NCBI RefSeq assembly: GCF_011516645.4
Contig: NZ_CP088285.1
Coordinates: 1,816,501-1,880,500 of the forward strand
Source: Bradyrhizobium septentrionale
GTDB lineage: Bacteria > Pseudomonadota > Alphaproteobacteria > Rhizobiales > Xanthobacteraceae
Direction of reading: 5' to 3'
Length of the DNA stretch: 64,000 nucleotides
Of the stretch, positions 8,426 to 17,369 are shown one piece after another. The notes beneath the pieces are model-generated. The model saw only the letters and a program-made list of their open reading frames with translations. It did not search any database and had not been told where the DNA came from. A program made the position numbers and the translations under genes. How positions within the stretch are numbered: the stretch's first letter is position 1; every line of letters starts with the position of its first letter.

Positions 8426-9424
8426 ATGACAAACCTGCCCGCGCAAATGACCGTCGTTGCCATCAGCAAGCCCGGTGGCCCCGAAGTTCTGGTGCCGGAA
8501 ACCCGCGCGCTGCCGGTGCCGAAGGCCGGCGAAATCCTGGTCAAGGTCGCGGCCGCCGGCGTCAATCGCCCCGACGTCGCGCAGCGCTCCGGCTCCTATC
8601 CGCCGCCGCCCGGCGCAAGCGACCTGCCCGGCCTCGAGATCACAGGCGAAGTGGTGGCGCTCGGTGAAGGCGCGACGCACAAGATCGGCGACAAGGTGAT
8701 GTCGCTGGTCGCCGGTGGCGGCTACGCGCAATATTGCATCGCGCAGGACGCGCAGGCGATGACCGTGCCGCCGCAGCTCACGATGCAGGAGGCCGGCGCC
8801 ATCCCGGAAACGCTGATGACGGTCTGGCACAATGTGTTCGAGCGCGGCGCGCTGAAGGCCGGCGAGACGCTGCTGATTCACGGCGGCTCGTCGGGCATCG
8901 GCACGATGGCGATCCAGCTTGCCAAGGCGTTCGGCGCCAAGGTGATCGTCACCGTCGGCTCGCAGGACAAGGCCGATGCCTGCCTCAAGCTCGGCGCCGA
9001 TCACGCGGTCAATTACAAGATTGACGACTTCGTCGAAGCCGTGAAGACGGCCACCGGCGGCGCCGGGGCAAATGTCATCCTCGACATGGTGGGCGGCGAC
9101 TATATCGACCGCAACTACGACGCCGCCGCGGTTGAGGGCCGCATCGTCCAGATCGCGTTCCTGTCGGGAACACCGAAGGCGTCAGCCAATTTTGCCAAGC
9201 TGATGGTCAAGCGGCTGCACCACACCGGCTCGACCCTGCGCCCCCGTAGTAATGCGGACAAGGCGGCGATGGTCGCGGCAATCGAGGCAAAGGTGCTGCC
9301 CTTGTTGCGCGAAGGCCGCGTCAAGCCGCTGATGGACAGCACATTCCCGCTGGAAAAGGCCGCCGACGCGCACCGGCGCATGGAGACCAGCGAACATATT
9401 GGCAAAATTGTGTTGGTCGTTTAA
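8426..9424 (+). CDS. NAD(P)H:quinone oxidoreductase (zinc-free MDR family)
   Basis: A 332-residue medium-chain reductase of the quinone oxidoreductase / PIG3 group. The Rossmann nucleotide site is LLIHGGSSGIGTMAIQLAKAFG (about residues 150-171, split by variable residues). No zinc-ligand cysteines are seen. The N-terminal GVNRPDVAQRSGSYPPPPGASDLPGLEI block is typical of PIG3-like proteins. Likely a soluble NADPH-dependent quinone or enone reductase. It stands alone, 69 bp after the metG paralogue. Confidence 0.9.
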   Translation: MTNLPAQMTVVAISKPGGPEVLVPETRALPVPKAGEILVKVAAAGVNRPDVAQRSGSYPPPPGASDLPGLEITGEVVALGEGATHKIGDKVMSLVAGGGYAQYCIAQDAQAMTVPPQLTMQEAGAIPETLMTVWHNVFERGALKAGETLLIHGGSSGIGTMAIQLAKAFGAKVIVTVGSQDKADACLKLGADHAVNYKIDDFVEAVKTATGGAGANVILDMVGGDYIDRNYDAAAVEGRIVQIAFLSGTPKASANFAKLMVKRLHHTGSTLRPRSNADKAAMVAAIEAKVLPLLREGRVKPLMDSTFPLEKAADAHRRMETSEHIGKIVLVV

Positions 9425-9544
9425 CTCTCGCGACGGAAGCAGGGGCGGAAACCCTTTGATTCCCTTCGCTTTCGTGTCATTTATCGCGCCACCGCCGGGC
9501 CGGTCGCCGGGCCCGGTCAGTTTGTCGATCGCGGAGTACTGACA

Positions 9545-12421
9545 TTGCGTCTGATCAGGTGCCTTGCGCTGCTCGCGCTGGGCCTCATGATGTTTGCTGC
9601 TGCGCCTGACGCGTATGCGATCGATGCGGTCAGCGTGCGCAGCGATGCGCCGGCGATCGACCTCACCGCTGTTCTCGACCATCAACGCAGCGAAACCGAC
9701 CGCATCCAGGTCTCCACCGCACCTGGAACCGACGGCATCGTGCGCCGCATCGAAGTCCGCGCCCGCGAAGGCGGACAGAACTGGGTGGTGTTCGCACTCG
9801 CCAACAACACCGACGACCAGCTCGACCGTCTGATCGTTGCGCCGCACTACCGCATCGTGTCATCAGGCCTGTTGTGGCCCGACCTCGGCCTGTCGCGCAT
9901 CGCCACCATCACGCCGTCGGTCGGCGATCGCCCCGAGCGGCAGGAGAGCCCGACCGCCGACGTGTTCCGCATTACGCTCGATCCCGGCGCTGTCGTCACC
10001 TTTGTCGCGGAACTGCGCACCGACAAGCTGCCGCAGCTCTATCTGTGGGAACCCGACGCCTACAAGGACAAGGTCAACTCGTTCACGTTGTACCAGGGCA
10101 TCGTGATCGGCATCTCGGGCCTGCTCGCGCTTGTGCTCACGATCTTGTTTGTGGTCAAGGGCAGCATCATGTTCCCGGCCGCCGCGGCGCTGGCCTGGGC
10201 GGTGCTGGTTTATATCGGCGTCGATTTCGGCTTCTGGGGCAAGGTGCTCGACATGTCGAACAACGCCGAGCGCGTCTGGCGCGCGGCGGGCGAGGCGATC
10301 CTCGCGGCGACCTTGCTGGTGTTCCTGTTCGCATATCTCAATCTCAGTCGATGGCATGTGCGCTACTCGCACATCACGATCGGCTGGCTGCTCTTCCTCG
10401 GCTCGCTGGTGGCGCTGGCGCTGTTCGATCCCGCGGTCGCCTCCGGCATCGCGCGGATGTCGTTGGTGATGATCGCCTTCGCCGGCTTCGCGCTGATCGT
10501 CTATCTCTCGACCCACGGCTTCGACCGCGCGGTGCTCTTGATCCCGACCTGGTTCCTGCTGGTCGTCTGGGTGGTCGCGGCCGGCATGACGGTCGCGGGC
10601 TCCGTCACCAACGACATCGTCGGCCCCGCGCTGCTCGGCGGCCTGGTGCTGATCGTGATGCTGATCGGCTTCACCGTGATGCAGCACGCCTTCGCCGGCG
10701 GCGGCGCCACCACCGGCGTGGTCTCCGATGTCGAGCGCCGCGCTTTGGCGCTGACCGGCTCCGGCGATCTGATCTGGGACTGGGACGTCTCCGCCGACAA
10801 GGTGTTCACGAGCCCCGAGACCGAGGCGCTGCTCGGCCTGAAGCGCGGCACGCTGGAAGGCCCGGCCGCGAAATGGCTCGAAGTGCTGCACCCGCTCGAC
10901 CAGGACCGCTTCCGCGCCGCGCTCGACAGCGTGCTCGACCAGCGCCGCGGCCGCCTGGTGCAGGATTTCCGGCTGCGCACGCCCGACGGCCACTTCATGT
11001 GGTTCGCGCTGAAGGCGCGGCCGGTGGTCGGCTCCGACGGCGAGGTCTCGCGCGTGGTCGGTACGCTCACCGACGTCACCGAGTTCAAGAACTCCGAAGA
11101 GCGGATGCTGCATGACTCCGTGCATGACAATCTGACCGGCCTGCCGAACCGCAGGCTGTTCATGGACCGGCTCGGCGCGGTGGCGAACCTCGCCAAGACC
11201 ATGCCGAACCTGCGGCCGACCTTGATGGTGATCGATCTCGACCGCTTCAAGCAAGTCAACGATTCCGTCGGGATCGCGGTCGGCGATTCCATCCTGCTGA
11301 CGCTGGCGCGACGTCTCACGCGCATCCTCAAGCCGCAGGACACGCTGGCGCGCATGGCGGGCGACCAGTTCGGCCTGATCCTGCTGTCCGAGCAGGACCC
11401 GGCGCGGATCACCAATTTTGCCGAGACCATCCGCAAGACCATCCGCGCGCCGATCGCGTTCAACGACCGCGAGATTTTCCTGACCGCCTCGATCGGACTG
11501 GCGCTGTCCGATCCGGCCGCGCCGCTCTCGGACGAGATCATCAAGGACGCCGAGCTTGCGATGTATCACTCCAAGCGGATCGGCGGCGACCGCATCGACG
11601 TCTACAAGCCGGCGATGCGGGCGCGGAAGACCGACCGCCTGACCTTGGAGAGCGACCTGCGCCGCGCCATCGAGCGCCAGGAGCTCACGATCCTGTACCA
11701 GCCGATCGTGCGGCTCGAGGATCGCGCGATCGCGGGCTTCGAGGCGCTGGTACGCTGGGACCATCCCAAGCTCGGCCGGATGTCGCCGTCGGAATTCATC
11801 AACGTCGCCGAGGAGACCGGCCTGATCGTCGATCTCGGCATGTTCGTGATGGACCAGACCGCACGCCAGCTCGCGGTGTGGCAGCGCGCGATGCGGGCGC
11901 GCGAGCCGATCTTCGCTTCGGTCAACGTGTCGTCGCGGCAATTGCTGCGCCACGACCTGATCCACGATATCCGTACCGTGCTGTCGCGCTCCTCGGTGGC
12001 GCGCGGCACGCTGAAGCTGGAACTGACGGAATCGCTGGTGATGGAGAATCCGGAGCACGCCGCCCAGATGCTGGCGCGGATCCGCGAGCTCGGCACCGGC
12101 CTGTCGCTCGACGATTTCGGCACCGGCCACTCCTCGCTGTCCTATCTGCAGCGCTTCCCGTTCGACACCATCAAGATCGACCAGTCTTTCGTCCGCACCA
12201 CGAGCCGCGGCACCCGCCCGGTGATCCTGAAATCGATCATCGCGCTGGCGCACGATCTCGGCATGGAGGTGGTCGCGGAAGGCGCCGAGACGGATTCGGA
12301 TGCCGTCGAGCTCTACCAGCTCGGCTGCGAATACGCCCAGGGCTTCGCCTTCGGCGAGCCGATGGATGCGGATGCCGCCACCCGCCTGCTCACCGAGGAA
12401 CGGCTGGAAGCCGCGAGCTAG
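9545..12421 (+). CDS. Membrane PAS-GGDEF(degenerate)-EAL phosphodiesterase
   Basis: A 958-residue cyclic-di-GMP protein starting at TTG 9545. It has a signal peptide (1-25), a periplasmic beta-rich region (about 30-178), seven hydrophobic helices (about 184-380), a PAS domain (about 400-515), GGDEF (about 520-690) and EAL (about 705-950). The cyclase signature is AGDQF (605-609), so synthesis activity is probably lost. The EAL domain keeps E733-A-L, the glutamate in LELTES, DDFGTG (856-861) and K877. Prediction: a 7TM sensor phosphodiesterase, perhaps with the GGDEF as a GTP sensor. Confidence 0.88.
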   Translation: MRLIRCLALLALGLMMFAAAPDAYAIDAVSVRSDAPAIDLTAVLDHQRSETDRIQVSTAPGTDGIVRRIEVRAREGGQNWVVFALANNTDDQLDRLIVAPHYRIVSSGLLWPDLGLSRIATITPSVGDRPERQESPTADVFRITLDPGAVVTFVAELRTDKLPQLYLWEPDAYKDKVNSFTLYQGIVIGISGLLALVLTILFVVKGSIMFPAAAALAWAVLVYIGVDFGFWGKVLDMSNNAERVWRAAGEAILAATLLVFLFAYLNLSRWHVRYSHITIGWLLFLGSLVALALFDPAVASGIARMSLVMIAFAGFALIVYLSTHGFDRAVLLIPTWFLLVVWVVAAGMTVAGSVTNDIVGPALLGGLVLIVMLIGFTVMQHAFAGGGATTGVVSDVERRALALTGSGDLIWDWDVSADKVFTSPETEALLGLKRGTLEGPAAKWLEVLHPLDQDRFRAALDSVLDQRRGRLVQDFRLRTPDGHFMWFALKARPVVGSDGEVSRVVGTLTDVTEFKNSEERMLHDSVHDNLTGLPNRRLFMDRLGAVANLAKTMPNLRPTLMVIDLDRFKQVNDSVGIAVGDSILLTLARRLTRILKPQDTLARMAGDQFGLILLSEQDPARITNFAETIRKTIRAPIAFNDREIFLTASIGLALSDPAAPLSDEIIKDAELAMYHSKRIGGDRIDVYKPAMRARKTDRLTLESDLRRAIERQELTILYQPIVRLEDRAIAGFEALVRWDHPKLGRMSPSEFINVAEETGLIVDLGMFVMDQTARQLAVWQRAMRAREPIFASVNVSSRQLLRHDLIHDIRTVLSRSSVARGTLKLELTESLVMENPEHAAQMLARIRELGTGLSLDDFGTGHSSLSYLQRFPFDTIKIDQSFVRTTSRGTRPVILKSIIALAHDLGMEVVAEGAETDSDAVELYQLGCEYAQGFAFGEPMDADAATRLLTEERLEAAS

Positions 12422-12467
12422 CGCGCAATCAAGTAAGTCAGCATCAGTCTCGCAGCGGACTCGCTGC

Positions 12468-12592
12468 ACCTCTCCCGCTTGCGGGGGAGGTCGCAGCGCA
12501 TCGAAGATGCGGTGCGGGTGGGGGCTTTCTCCGCAATGCGACTCGCGGAGAGAGCCCCCACCCCAGCCCTCCCCCGCAAGCGGGAGAGGGAG
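12468..12592. repeat. Cruciform-type intergenic repeat
   Basis: Outer arms CTCCCGCTTGCGGGGGAGG (near 12472-12490) and CCTCCCCCGCAAGCGGGAG (near 12568-12587) are inverted. Inner arms GTGGGGGCTTTCTCCGC and GCGGAGAGAGCCCCCAC (12518-12561) also pair. A related unit lies near 19796-19922. Probably a dispersed Bradyrhizobium repeat with terminator potential. Confidence 0.65.
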
Positions 12593-12636
12593 CGCACCTT
12601 CTGCGAGGTTGCTGTCCGACCTGGTCGCATCATGCT

Positions 12637-12894
12637 CTACCGCGGCTTCGGCATTTTCTTGAACCTGACGCTCTTGCCGTCGGCCTGGCGCGTGGCGATG
12701 TAGCCGGCGTCGAGACAGGCTTCGCGCTGCGGCATCTTCTCCTGCGGGCTGCGCAGGGTTTCCCACCATGACGCCCGGTGCGCGGCGCGCGGCAGCGCCG
12801 CATCGATGATCGCCTCGATCTCCTCGAAGGTCAGGACGAATTCGGGCAGATGCTGCTTCTTCAGATAATCCCGCAGCGCGTCGTAGTCGTTCAC
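12637..12894 (-). CDS. Small DUF7662-like protein
   Basis: About 85 residues with the pattern YDALRDYLKKQ, FEEIEAIIDAALPRAA and ASWWETL, followed by a C-terminal VRFKK. This resembles the small DUF7662 family, which I recognise only by pattern. GTG 12894 is favoured because GAGG lies 5 nt upstream and the domain begins there; the frame is open to GTG 12933. Function unknown. Confidence 0.6.
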   Translation of the reverse strand: MNDYDALRDYLKKQHLPEFVLTFEEIEAIIDAALPRAAHRASWWETLRSPQEKMPQREACLDAGYIATRQADGKSVRFKKMPKPR

Positions 12895-13016
12895 AACGTC
12901 CTCGATGACAAAAAACCAGGTTTCGGCAACCACCCGTTAACCCATTCGGCGGCCGCTGTCGCCATTTAAGGCGACAACAAGATTTCCCGTTGCATGACCA
13001 AGCTTTGGAGCGGGAA

Positions 13017-14510
13017 ATGTCATTTCGACGGGGAAACGACGCAAGGCGGCGCTGGCGGCTATCGGCCAAGCTGCTGATCGCCGCGTCGGTCGCGACCGTC
13101 CTCGGCTTCTCCGCGGTCTGCGCCGGCGTGATGTTCGACATGCGCCGCGGCGAGGAGCAACTGGCCCGCCAGACCCTGGAGAATTTCGCGTCAGGCATCG
13201 AGGCCGACATCAGCCGCAACATCGAGCTCTACGACCTGTCGCTGCGCGCGGTCGCCGGCAATCTCGAGATGCCGGAGATCCGCAATGTCAGCAAGGAACT
13301 GCGCCAGCTGATCCTGTTCGATCATGCCGCGACCGCCAAGCATTTCGGCGCGATCCAGGTGTTCGACAGCAAGGGCGACCTGACCATCGACGCCGCGAGC
13401 CTCGACCCGCGGCCGGAGAACCGCAGCGACGAGGAATACTTCACGGTCCAGCGCGACCATCCCGATGCCGGGCTGTATATCAGCCGGCCGATGCTGCATC
13501 GCGGCGCCTACGCCATCGTGCTGAGCCGGCGCATCGTCGGCGAGGACGGCCGCTTTCTCGGCGTCGTGGTCGGCTCGATCCGCTTCAGCTATTTCCACGA
13601 TATGTTCGGCCGGCTCAACCTCGCGCCGGGCGACACCATCACCGTGCTGCGCAACGACCGCACCATCATCATGCGGACGCCGTTCGATCTCGACGTGATC
13701 GGCAAGAACCTCGCCGAGCAACTGGACTGGAAGGCCGAGAATCTGAAGGCGGGCGGCGCCTACTCCGGCAAGGGTCCGGTCGACGACACGCCGCGGCTCT
13801 ACGTCAGGCGCAGCAGCTCGGGCCCGCTCTACGTCGTGGTCGGCAAGCCGCTCGAAGCCGTCTTCAACCTCTGGCGGACCGAGGCGATCCGGATCGGCGC
13901 GATCATGGCGTTTCTGGTCCTGTTCGTGCTCAGCGCGACGCTGGTCCTCGCCCGCGAGATCGTCCGCCGCGCCGACGCCGAGGACAAGCTCGAGGAGCTG
14001 GCGACGACCGACGCCCTCACCGGGTTGAAGAACCGGCGCAAGTTCGACACCGAGATCGAGCGCGAGTGGCGCCGGGCGAGCCGGCACGGCCAGCCGGTCG
14101 CGTTGTTGATGATCGATGCCGATCATTTCAAGGCCTATAACGACACCTACGGACACCAGGCCGGCGACCAGGTGCTGGTCGGGATTGCGATCTGCATCTC
14201 GGATGCGGTGCGCCGCGCCGGCGATTGCCCGGCGCGCTTCGGCGGCGAGGAATTTGCCGTGCTGCTGCCCAGCACCACCCCGCTCGAGGCCTTCAATCTG
14301 GCCGAAACCATCCGCGCCAAGGTGCAGCAATGGTGCGAGGGCGAGGTCATCACGACGGTGAGCATCGGCGTCGCCAGCATGCGCCCGAATACAGGCCAGC
14401 AATGGTCCGACCTGATCGAAGCCGCCGACAAGGCGCTCTACGCCGCCAAAGCCAACGGCCGCAACCAGTCGGTGCTGGCAACCGCGCCGAAGATCGCGTT
14501 GGTCGCGTAG
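13017..14510 (+). CDS. Diguanylate cyclase with periplasmic Cache-like sensor
   Basis: A 497-residue membrane enzyme making cyclic-di-GMP. TM1 lies at about residues 15-40, followed by a PDC/Cache-like periplasmic domain (about 45-290), TM2 (about 293-318) and a GGDEF domain (about 330-490). The active site is GGEEF (near 409-413), preceded five residues earlier by the RxxD allosteric inhibition site (RAGD). ATG 13017 with GGAG 6 nt upstream is preferred over a TTG at 12990. Together with the EAL protein at 9545 it makes a small c-di-GMP locus. Confidence 0.9.
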   Translation: MSFRRGNDARRRWRLSAKLLIAASVATVLGFSAVCAGVMFDMRRGEEQLARQTLENFASGIEADISRNIELYDLSLRAVAGNLEMPEIRNVSKELRQLILFDHAATAKHFGAIQVFDSKGDLTIDAASLDPRPENRSDEEYFTVQRDHPDAGLYISRPMLHRGAYAIVLSRRIVGEDGRFLGVVVGSIRFSYFHDMFGRLNLAPGDTITVLRNDRTIIMRTPFDLDVIGKNLAEQLDWKAENLKAGGAYSGKGPVDDTPRLYVRRSSSGPLYVVVGKPLEAVFNLWRTEAIRIGAIMAFLVLFVLSATLVLAREIVRRADAEDKLEELATTDALTGLKNRRKFDTEIEREWRRASRHGQPVALLMIDADHFKAYNDTYGHQAGDQVLVGIAICISDAVRRAGDCPARFGGEEFAVLLPSTTPLEAFNLAETIRAKVQQWCEGEVITTVSIGVASMRPNTGQQWSDLIEAADKALYAAKANGRNQSVLATAPKIALVA

Positions 14511-14560
14511 GGCGATCACAGCTCTCGCAACGTCGTCGTTCCTGCATAACTACCAAACCC

Positions 14561-14655
14561 GTCATCCTGAGGAGCGCGTAGCGCGTCTCGAAGGATGCAC
14601 GGCCCGGCTGGTGGCCGTCGATCCTTCGAGGCTCGCTCCGCTCGCACCTCAGGGA
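14561..14655. repeat. Inverted dispersed repeat
   Basis: GTCATCCTGAGGAGC followed by CTCGAAGGATG faces ATCCTTCGAGGCTCGCTCCG followed by CACCTCAGG. This is a palindromic intergenic element with a roughly 30-nt centre. No coding signal. Confidence 0.6.
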
Positions 14656-14686
14656 AATGGGGTAGCGAACGCGACTGCCCCCACGC

Positions 14687-14808
14687 GTCGTCCCGGCGAA
14701 GGCCGGGACCCATACGCCGCGGCCGGTGTTGTGGACGGGAGTCGTCGTTCCAACGTCACGCAACAAGCAGCATTTGTGGTTATGGGTCCCGGCCTTCGCC
14801 GGGACGAC
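14687..14808. repeat. Composite palindromic repeat, copy 2
   Basis: Perfect 28-bp inverted arms lie at 14687-14714 (starts GTCGTCCCGG, ends GACCCATA) and 14781-14808 (starts TATGGGTC, ends GGGACGAC). Each arm is itself partly self-complementary. It shares the module of 6044-6194. With the preceding repeat it fills the gene-free stretch 14511-14954. Confidence 0.75.
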
Positions 14809-14954
14809 GGTGAATTTGCGGTGCGGCTTGTGAGTCACACATTCGCATTCTCGCGAAATGAATCGTCCGAGCTTTGCATCTCGTTCCACCCTCCCTTGGA
14901 CAGAGGGCGCAGGGAAAGCCTGGTGCCGATCGCACCGATGCCTCGAGAGGCCGG

Positions 14955-15119
14955 CTACTTGCCCCACGCAGCCTTCCTGATCCGCCCCTTGCCGCCGCAT
15001 TTCTTGCACGGCTCCGGATAGATCTTCCGTCCCGGCTCGCGCGGCTGTTTCACGTCGGGAAAGCCCGTCCCGTTACACGCGTCACACTTCTCTTCATCGG
15101 AAACAAGGTGCTTCACCAT
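14955..15119 (-). CDS. Small DnaJ-type zinc-finger protein
   Basis: About 54 residues with two CxxC knuckles (CDACNGTGF and CKKCGGKGR), as in the DnaJ cysteine-rich domain. It starts MVKHLVSDEEKC at ATG 15119. An upstream in-frame GTG (15173) lies inside a hairpin and is less likely. Probably a small zinc-binding protein; no partner is evident. Confidence 0.65.
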   Translation of the reverse strand: MVKHLVSDEEKCDACNGTGFPDVKQPREPGRKIYPEPCKKCGGKGRIRKAAWGK

Positions 15120-15170
15120 CCAACGCCCCGGATTGAAAAAATCCGGAAGCCCGCGGCCGCGGACCTCCGC

Positions 15171-15192
15171 CACCGTTCGGATACGAACGGTG
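15171..15192. repeat. Short perfect hairpin
   Basis: CACCGTTCG (15171-15179) pairs with CGAACGGTG (15184-15192) around GATA. It lies upstream of the zinc-finger gene and may be an operator. A CCGGAT/ATCCGG hairpin lies nearby at 15129-15147. Confidence 0.4.
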
Positions 15193-15291
15193 GCGGGATA
15201 TGGTTTCAGCGTGCATGGCTGCCCTGCGCGGCAACGCAGATGGGAACGACAACGGGACGATCGCCGTTGTCAGCTTCTTCTCGACGCTCCG

Positions 15292-15651
15292 TTACTTCCC
15301 CTTGAGCGCCTTCTCGTGGCTCTCAAGCGCCGCGGCCATTAGCTTGGGCAATTGCGCGGCGTAGATTTCGATGAAGGTGGCATCGCCGCAGGCCTCCGGA
15401 TCGCGCGCGGCCTGCTCGGCGATGCGGGCGGCCTTGGCCTCGCATTTCGCGAACATGTGCCAGAACCAGTCCGGGCTCTTGCCGAGCGCCGGCCTGTGCT
15501 TCTTGATGACGGCGGCGCCGACCGCGCTCATCGCGTTGACGACGCCGGCGCCCAGCGTGCTGATGGCCCGCGCGTTAAGGATATCCTCGCGCGATTGCGC
15601 GGTGGCGTTGGCCGCGGTCGCTCGTCCGGTTGTTCGTGCCTTGGCCGGCAT
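15292..15651 (-). CDS. Conserved hypothetical protein (119 aa)
   Basis: An alanine-rich, helical, soluble protein. Features are ISTLGAGVVNAMSAVGAAVIKKHRPALGK, interrupted by variable residues, and SPDWFWHMFAKCEAKAARIAEQ. The start ATG 15651 has an AAGGAGCT ribosome site 6 nt upstream, which decides against longer frames. The composition is loosely phasin-like, but I do not recognise a family. Confidence 0.6.
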   Translation of the reverse strand: MPAKARTTGRATAANATAQSREDILNARAISTLGAGVVNAMSAVGAAVIKKHRPALGKSPDWFWHMFAKCEAKAARIAEQAARDPEACGDATFIEIYAAQLPKLMAAALESHEKALKGK

Positions 15652-15829
15652 GTTCTGAGCTCCTTGTCGATCCCTTTGGCGCGGCAAGCATCGGCCGCGG
15701 AAGTTGAGGAAGGCTCAAGGGGCATGGTTGAAAAGCGCTATGGATTTCATTCCGGTTTTATGCGCTTCCGAGCGATCGGCCTGGAGGGGCTTTTGACCGT
15801 CCCTCCAGCGCTCGATCCGTCAGGGGCCG

Positions 15830-16513
15830 TTACCCTTTCGCGCCGTAACGGCGGATCAGCTGGTCGGCGACATCGTTGAGATCGTCACCCACGACCTGCG
15901 GCTGCGGGCCGACGCCGAGCACAGCATTGCCGGGGCGCTTGATCAGCGCGGCCTCCCAGCCGGCGGCCACCGCGCCGAGCGTGTCCCAGGTGTGGCATGC
16001 GATCAGGCAGAACTCCGAAGGTTTTGCCCCAAGCTCCCTCTCGACATAGCCATAGGCCTGCCGCGACGGCTTGTGATGCTTGACGCCATCAGCGGAAAAG
16101 CGCCGCTCGAACAAATCGACGATGCCGCCATGCGTCAGCTGCCGGGTCTGCACCTCCAGCAGATTGTCGGTCAGCGTGAACAGGCGGAAGCCTGCGGCGC
16201 GCAGTTTGCGCAGCGCCGCCGGCACTTCGGCATGCGGCGGCATAGTGGAGAATTTCTCCGTCAGTTCCTTCTTGTCAGACTCGTCGATCCTGATGCCGCG
16301 CGTATCCGCCAGCATCTTCATGACCGCGGCGCCGATGTCGGTGAAGGGCACGTAGCAGCCTGCCACCGTGAGCGAGGCGGAATACATGATGAAGTTCGCG
16401 AACCACAGTCGCATCGCGCTCTTGTCGTTGAAGATGCGCGCGAACACCGGCTCCATGGTCTCGAGGTCGAGCAGGGTCTCGTTGACGTCGAATACAATCA
16501 AGGGAAGCGCCAT
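15830..16513 (-). CDS. Haloacid dehalogenase type II (HAD superfamily)
   Basis: A 227-residue HAD hydrolase. The nucleophile motif is FDVNETLLDL (Asp9), the second motif is LFTLTDN, a lysine lies in HHKPSRQAY, and CLIACHTWDTLGA replaces the usual acidic motif (VAAHTWDT in family members). Probably a 2-haloacid dehalogenase or related hydrolase in the cytosol. It precedes a group with other dehalogenase-like proteins, but a repeat at 16548 separates it from the CGNR gene. Confidence 0.85.
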   Translation of the reverse strand: MALPLIVFDVNETLLDLETMEPVFARIFNDKSAMRLWFANFIMYSASLTVAGCYVPFTDIGAAVMKMLADTRGIRIDESDKKELTEKFSTMPPHAEVPAALRKLRAAGFRLFTLTDNLLEVQTRQLTHGGIVDLFERRFSADGVKHHKPSRQAYGYVERELGAKPSEFCLIACHTWDTLGAVAAGWEAALIKRPGNAVLGVGPQPQVVGDDLNDVADQLIRRYGAKG

Positions 16514-16547
16514 TTTCCTGGTCTCCTGTTGGTTGGTCTTCTTTTTT

Positions 16548-16597
16548 GAGCATGATCTTTTCGGAAAACCGCTACGTACTTTTTCCGGATCATGCTC
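16548..16597. repeat. Inverted repeat in dehalogenase upstream region
   Basis: GAGCATGATC (16548-16557) and GATCATGCTC (16588-16597) are the outer arms; CGGAAAA (16562-16568) and TTTTCCG (16581-16587) extend the stem. I know this element as a common Bradyrhizobium intergenic palindrome. It lies between two minus-strand genes. Confidence 0.65.
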
Positions 16598-16603
16598 TGG
16601 TTC

Positions 16604-17227
16604 TCAGCCCCTATCCTTGATCCGGCTGCGATGCGCGGCCTGCTTGGCGCGATTGCCGCAGATCGCCATACTGCACCAGCGGCGCGCACGCGCCCTTGTG
16701 TGATCGGCGAACATCAGCGTGCAGGCCGGGCCCTCGCAGGCCTTGATGTCGGTAAAGCTCTCCTCGCAGACGACCCTGGCCATCGCCTCGCCGATCGGCA
16801 GCAGCAACGACGTGGCCGAGCGCCAGCGCCGAATCCGCTCCAGCGCGAAGCCGTCATGCTCGTCGTGACGATGCGGCACGATCCGGCTGAACGCCTGATC
16901 GCTTTCGAGCAGCCGGTTCAGCGGCTCGAGCTCTTTCAGCGCCCGCGGCGTCAGCGGCCGGCCCATATGCTTGCGGACGAAGCCGCGGAACCATTCGCGC
17001 AGATCTCGGGCCTGACCGGCGACGTCGTCGAGCTCACCCGCGGTCGCCCGTGCGCCGAGCTCATCGAGCACATCTGACGGCACCAGCTTGGCCTGCGCCA
17101 GCCAGCGCAACAGGCCGTCGCCATCGGCGATCCAGTCCACCGGCGTATCGACCGGGGTCGCGATCGAATTGATGAAATCGAGCCCCAGGCTGTCGGCGAT
17201 GAACATCGCGGGCGGATGGGATTGCAC
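16604..17227 (-). CDS. CGNR zinc-finger (ABATE domain) regulator
   Basis: About 207 residues. The N-terminal ABATE-like domain is followed by a C-terminal zinc finger CEGPACTLMFADHTRARARR then CSMAICGNRAK, which carries the defining CGNR. A GTG at 17227 is favoured because AGGAG lies 8 nt upstream; an in-frame TTG at 17290 would sit inside an operator half-site. The divergent alpha/beta hydrolase and the 31-bp palindrome between them suggest it controls that operon and itself. Confidence 0.85.
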   Translation of the reverse strand: MQSHPPAMFIADSLGLDFINSIATPVDTPVDWIADGDGLLRWLAQAKLVPSDVLDELGARATAGELDDVAGQARDLREWFRGFVRKHMGRPLTPRALKELEPLNRLLESDQAFSRIVPHRHDEHDGFALERIRRWRSATSLLLPIGEAMARVVCEESFTDIKACEGPACTLMFADHTRARARRWCSMAICGNRAKQAAHRSRIKDRG

Positions 17228-17283
17228 GGTGACGGCTCCTGGCGGCTTTTCGACTTCGCCGCAAATAACCTGATTAAAGCCTG

Positions 17284-17347
17284 TTGACAAGTTACGAGCA
17301 TTGGATCATAAGCGGTGTAACCTGTCAAATAACATTTGACAGGTTAC
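17284..17347. promoter_or_regulatory. Palindromic operator plus third half-site
   Basis: Perfect arms GTAACCTGTCAAAT (17317-17330) and ATTTGACAGGTTAC (17334-17347) surround AAC. A third half-site, TTGACAAGTTAC, with one mismatch lies at 17284-17295. They lie between the CGNR regulator and the hydrolase operon; the downstream start is only 23 bp from the palindrome. Confidence 0.7.
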
Positions 17348-17369
17348 AGTGAAAGCAAGGGAGCTGAAG

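Noticed and set aside
7202..9004. 600-codon minus-strand frame over the metG paralogue and oxidoreductase
   Set aside because: Antisense shadow; Arg/Asp/Gly-rich without motifs, and both plus-strand proteins are clear family members.
12990..13016. TTG 12990 as start of the diguanylate cyclase
   Set aside because: ATG 13017 has a proper GGAG at 6 nt and gives a normal membrane-entry N-terminus.
9863..13222. Very long open frame on the minus strand, antisense to the GGDEF-EAL gene
   Set aside because: Its codon choice is the mirror of a high-GC gene on the other strand, it has no domain, and the plus-strand gene has full domain structure.
14511..14954. Possible protein genes in the repeat-filled interval
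   Set aside because: Frames here coincide with palindromic repeats and show no protein-like features.
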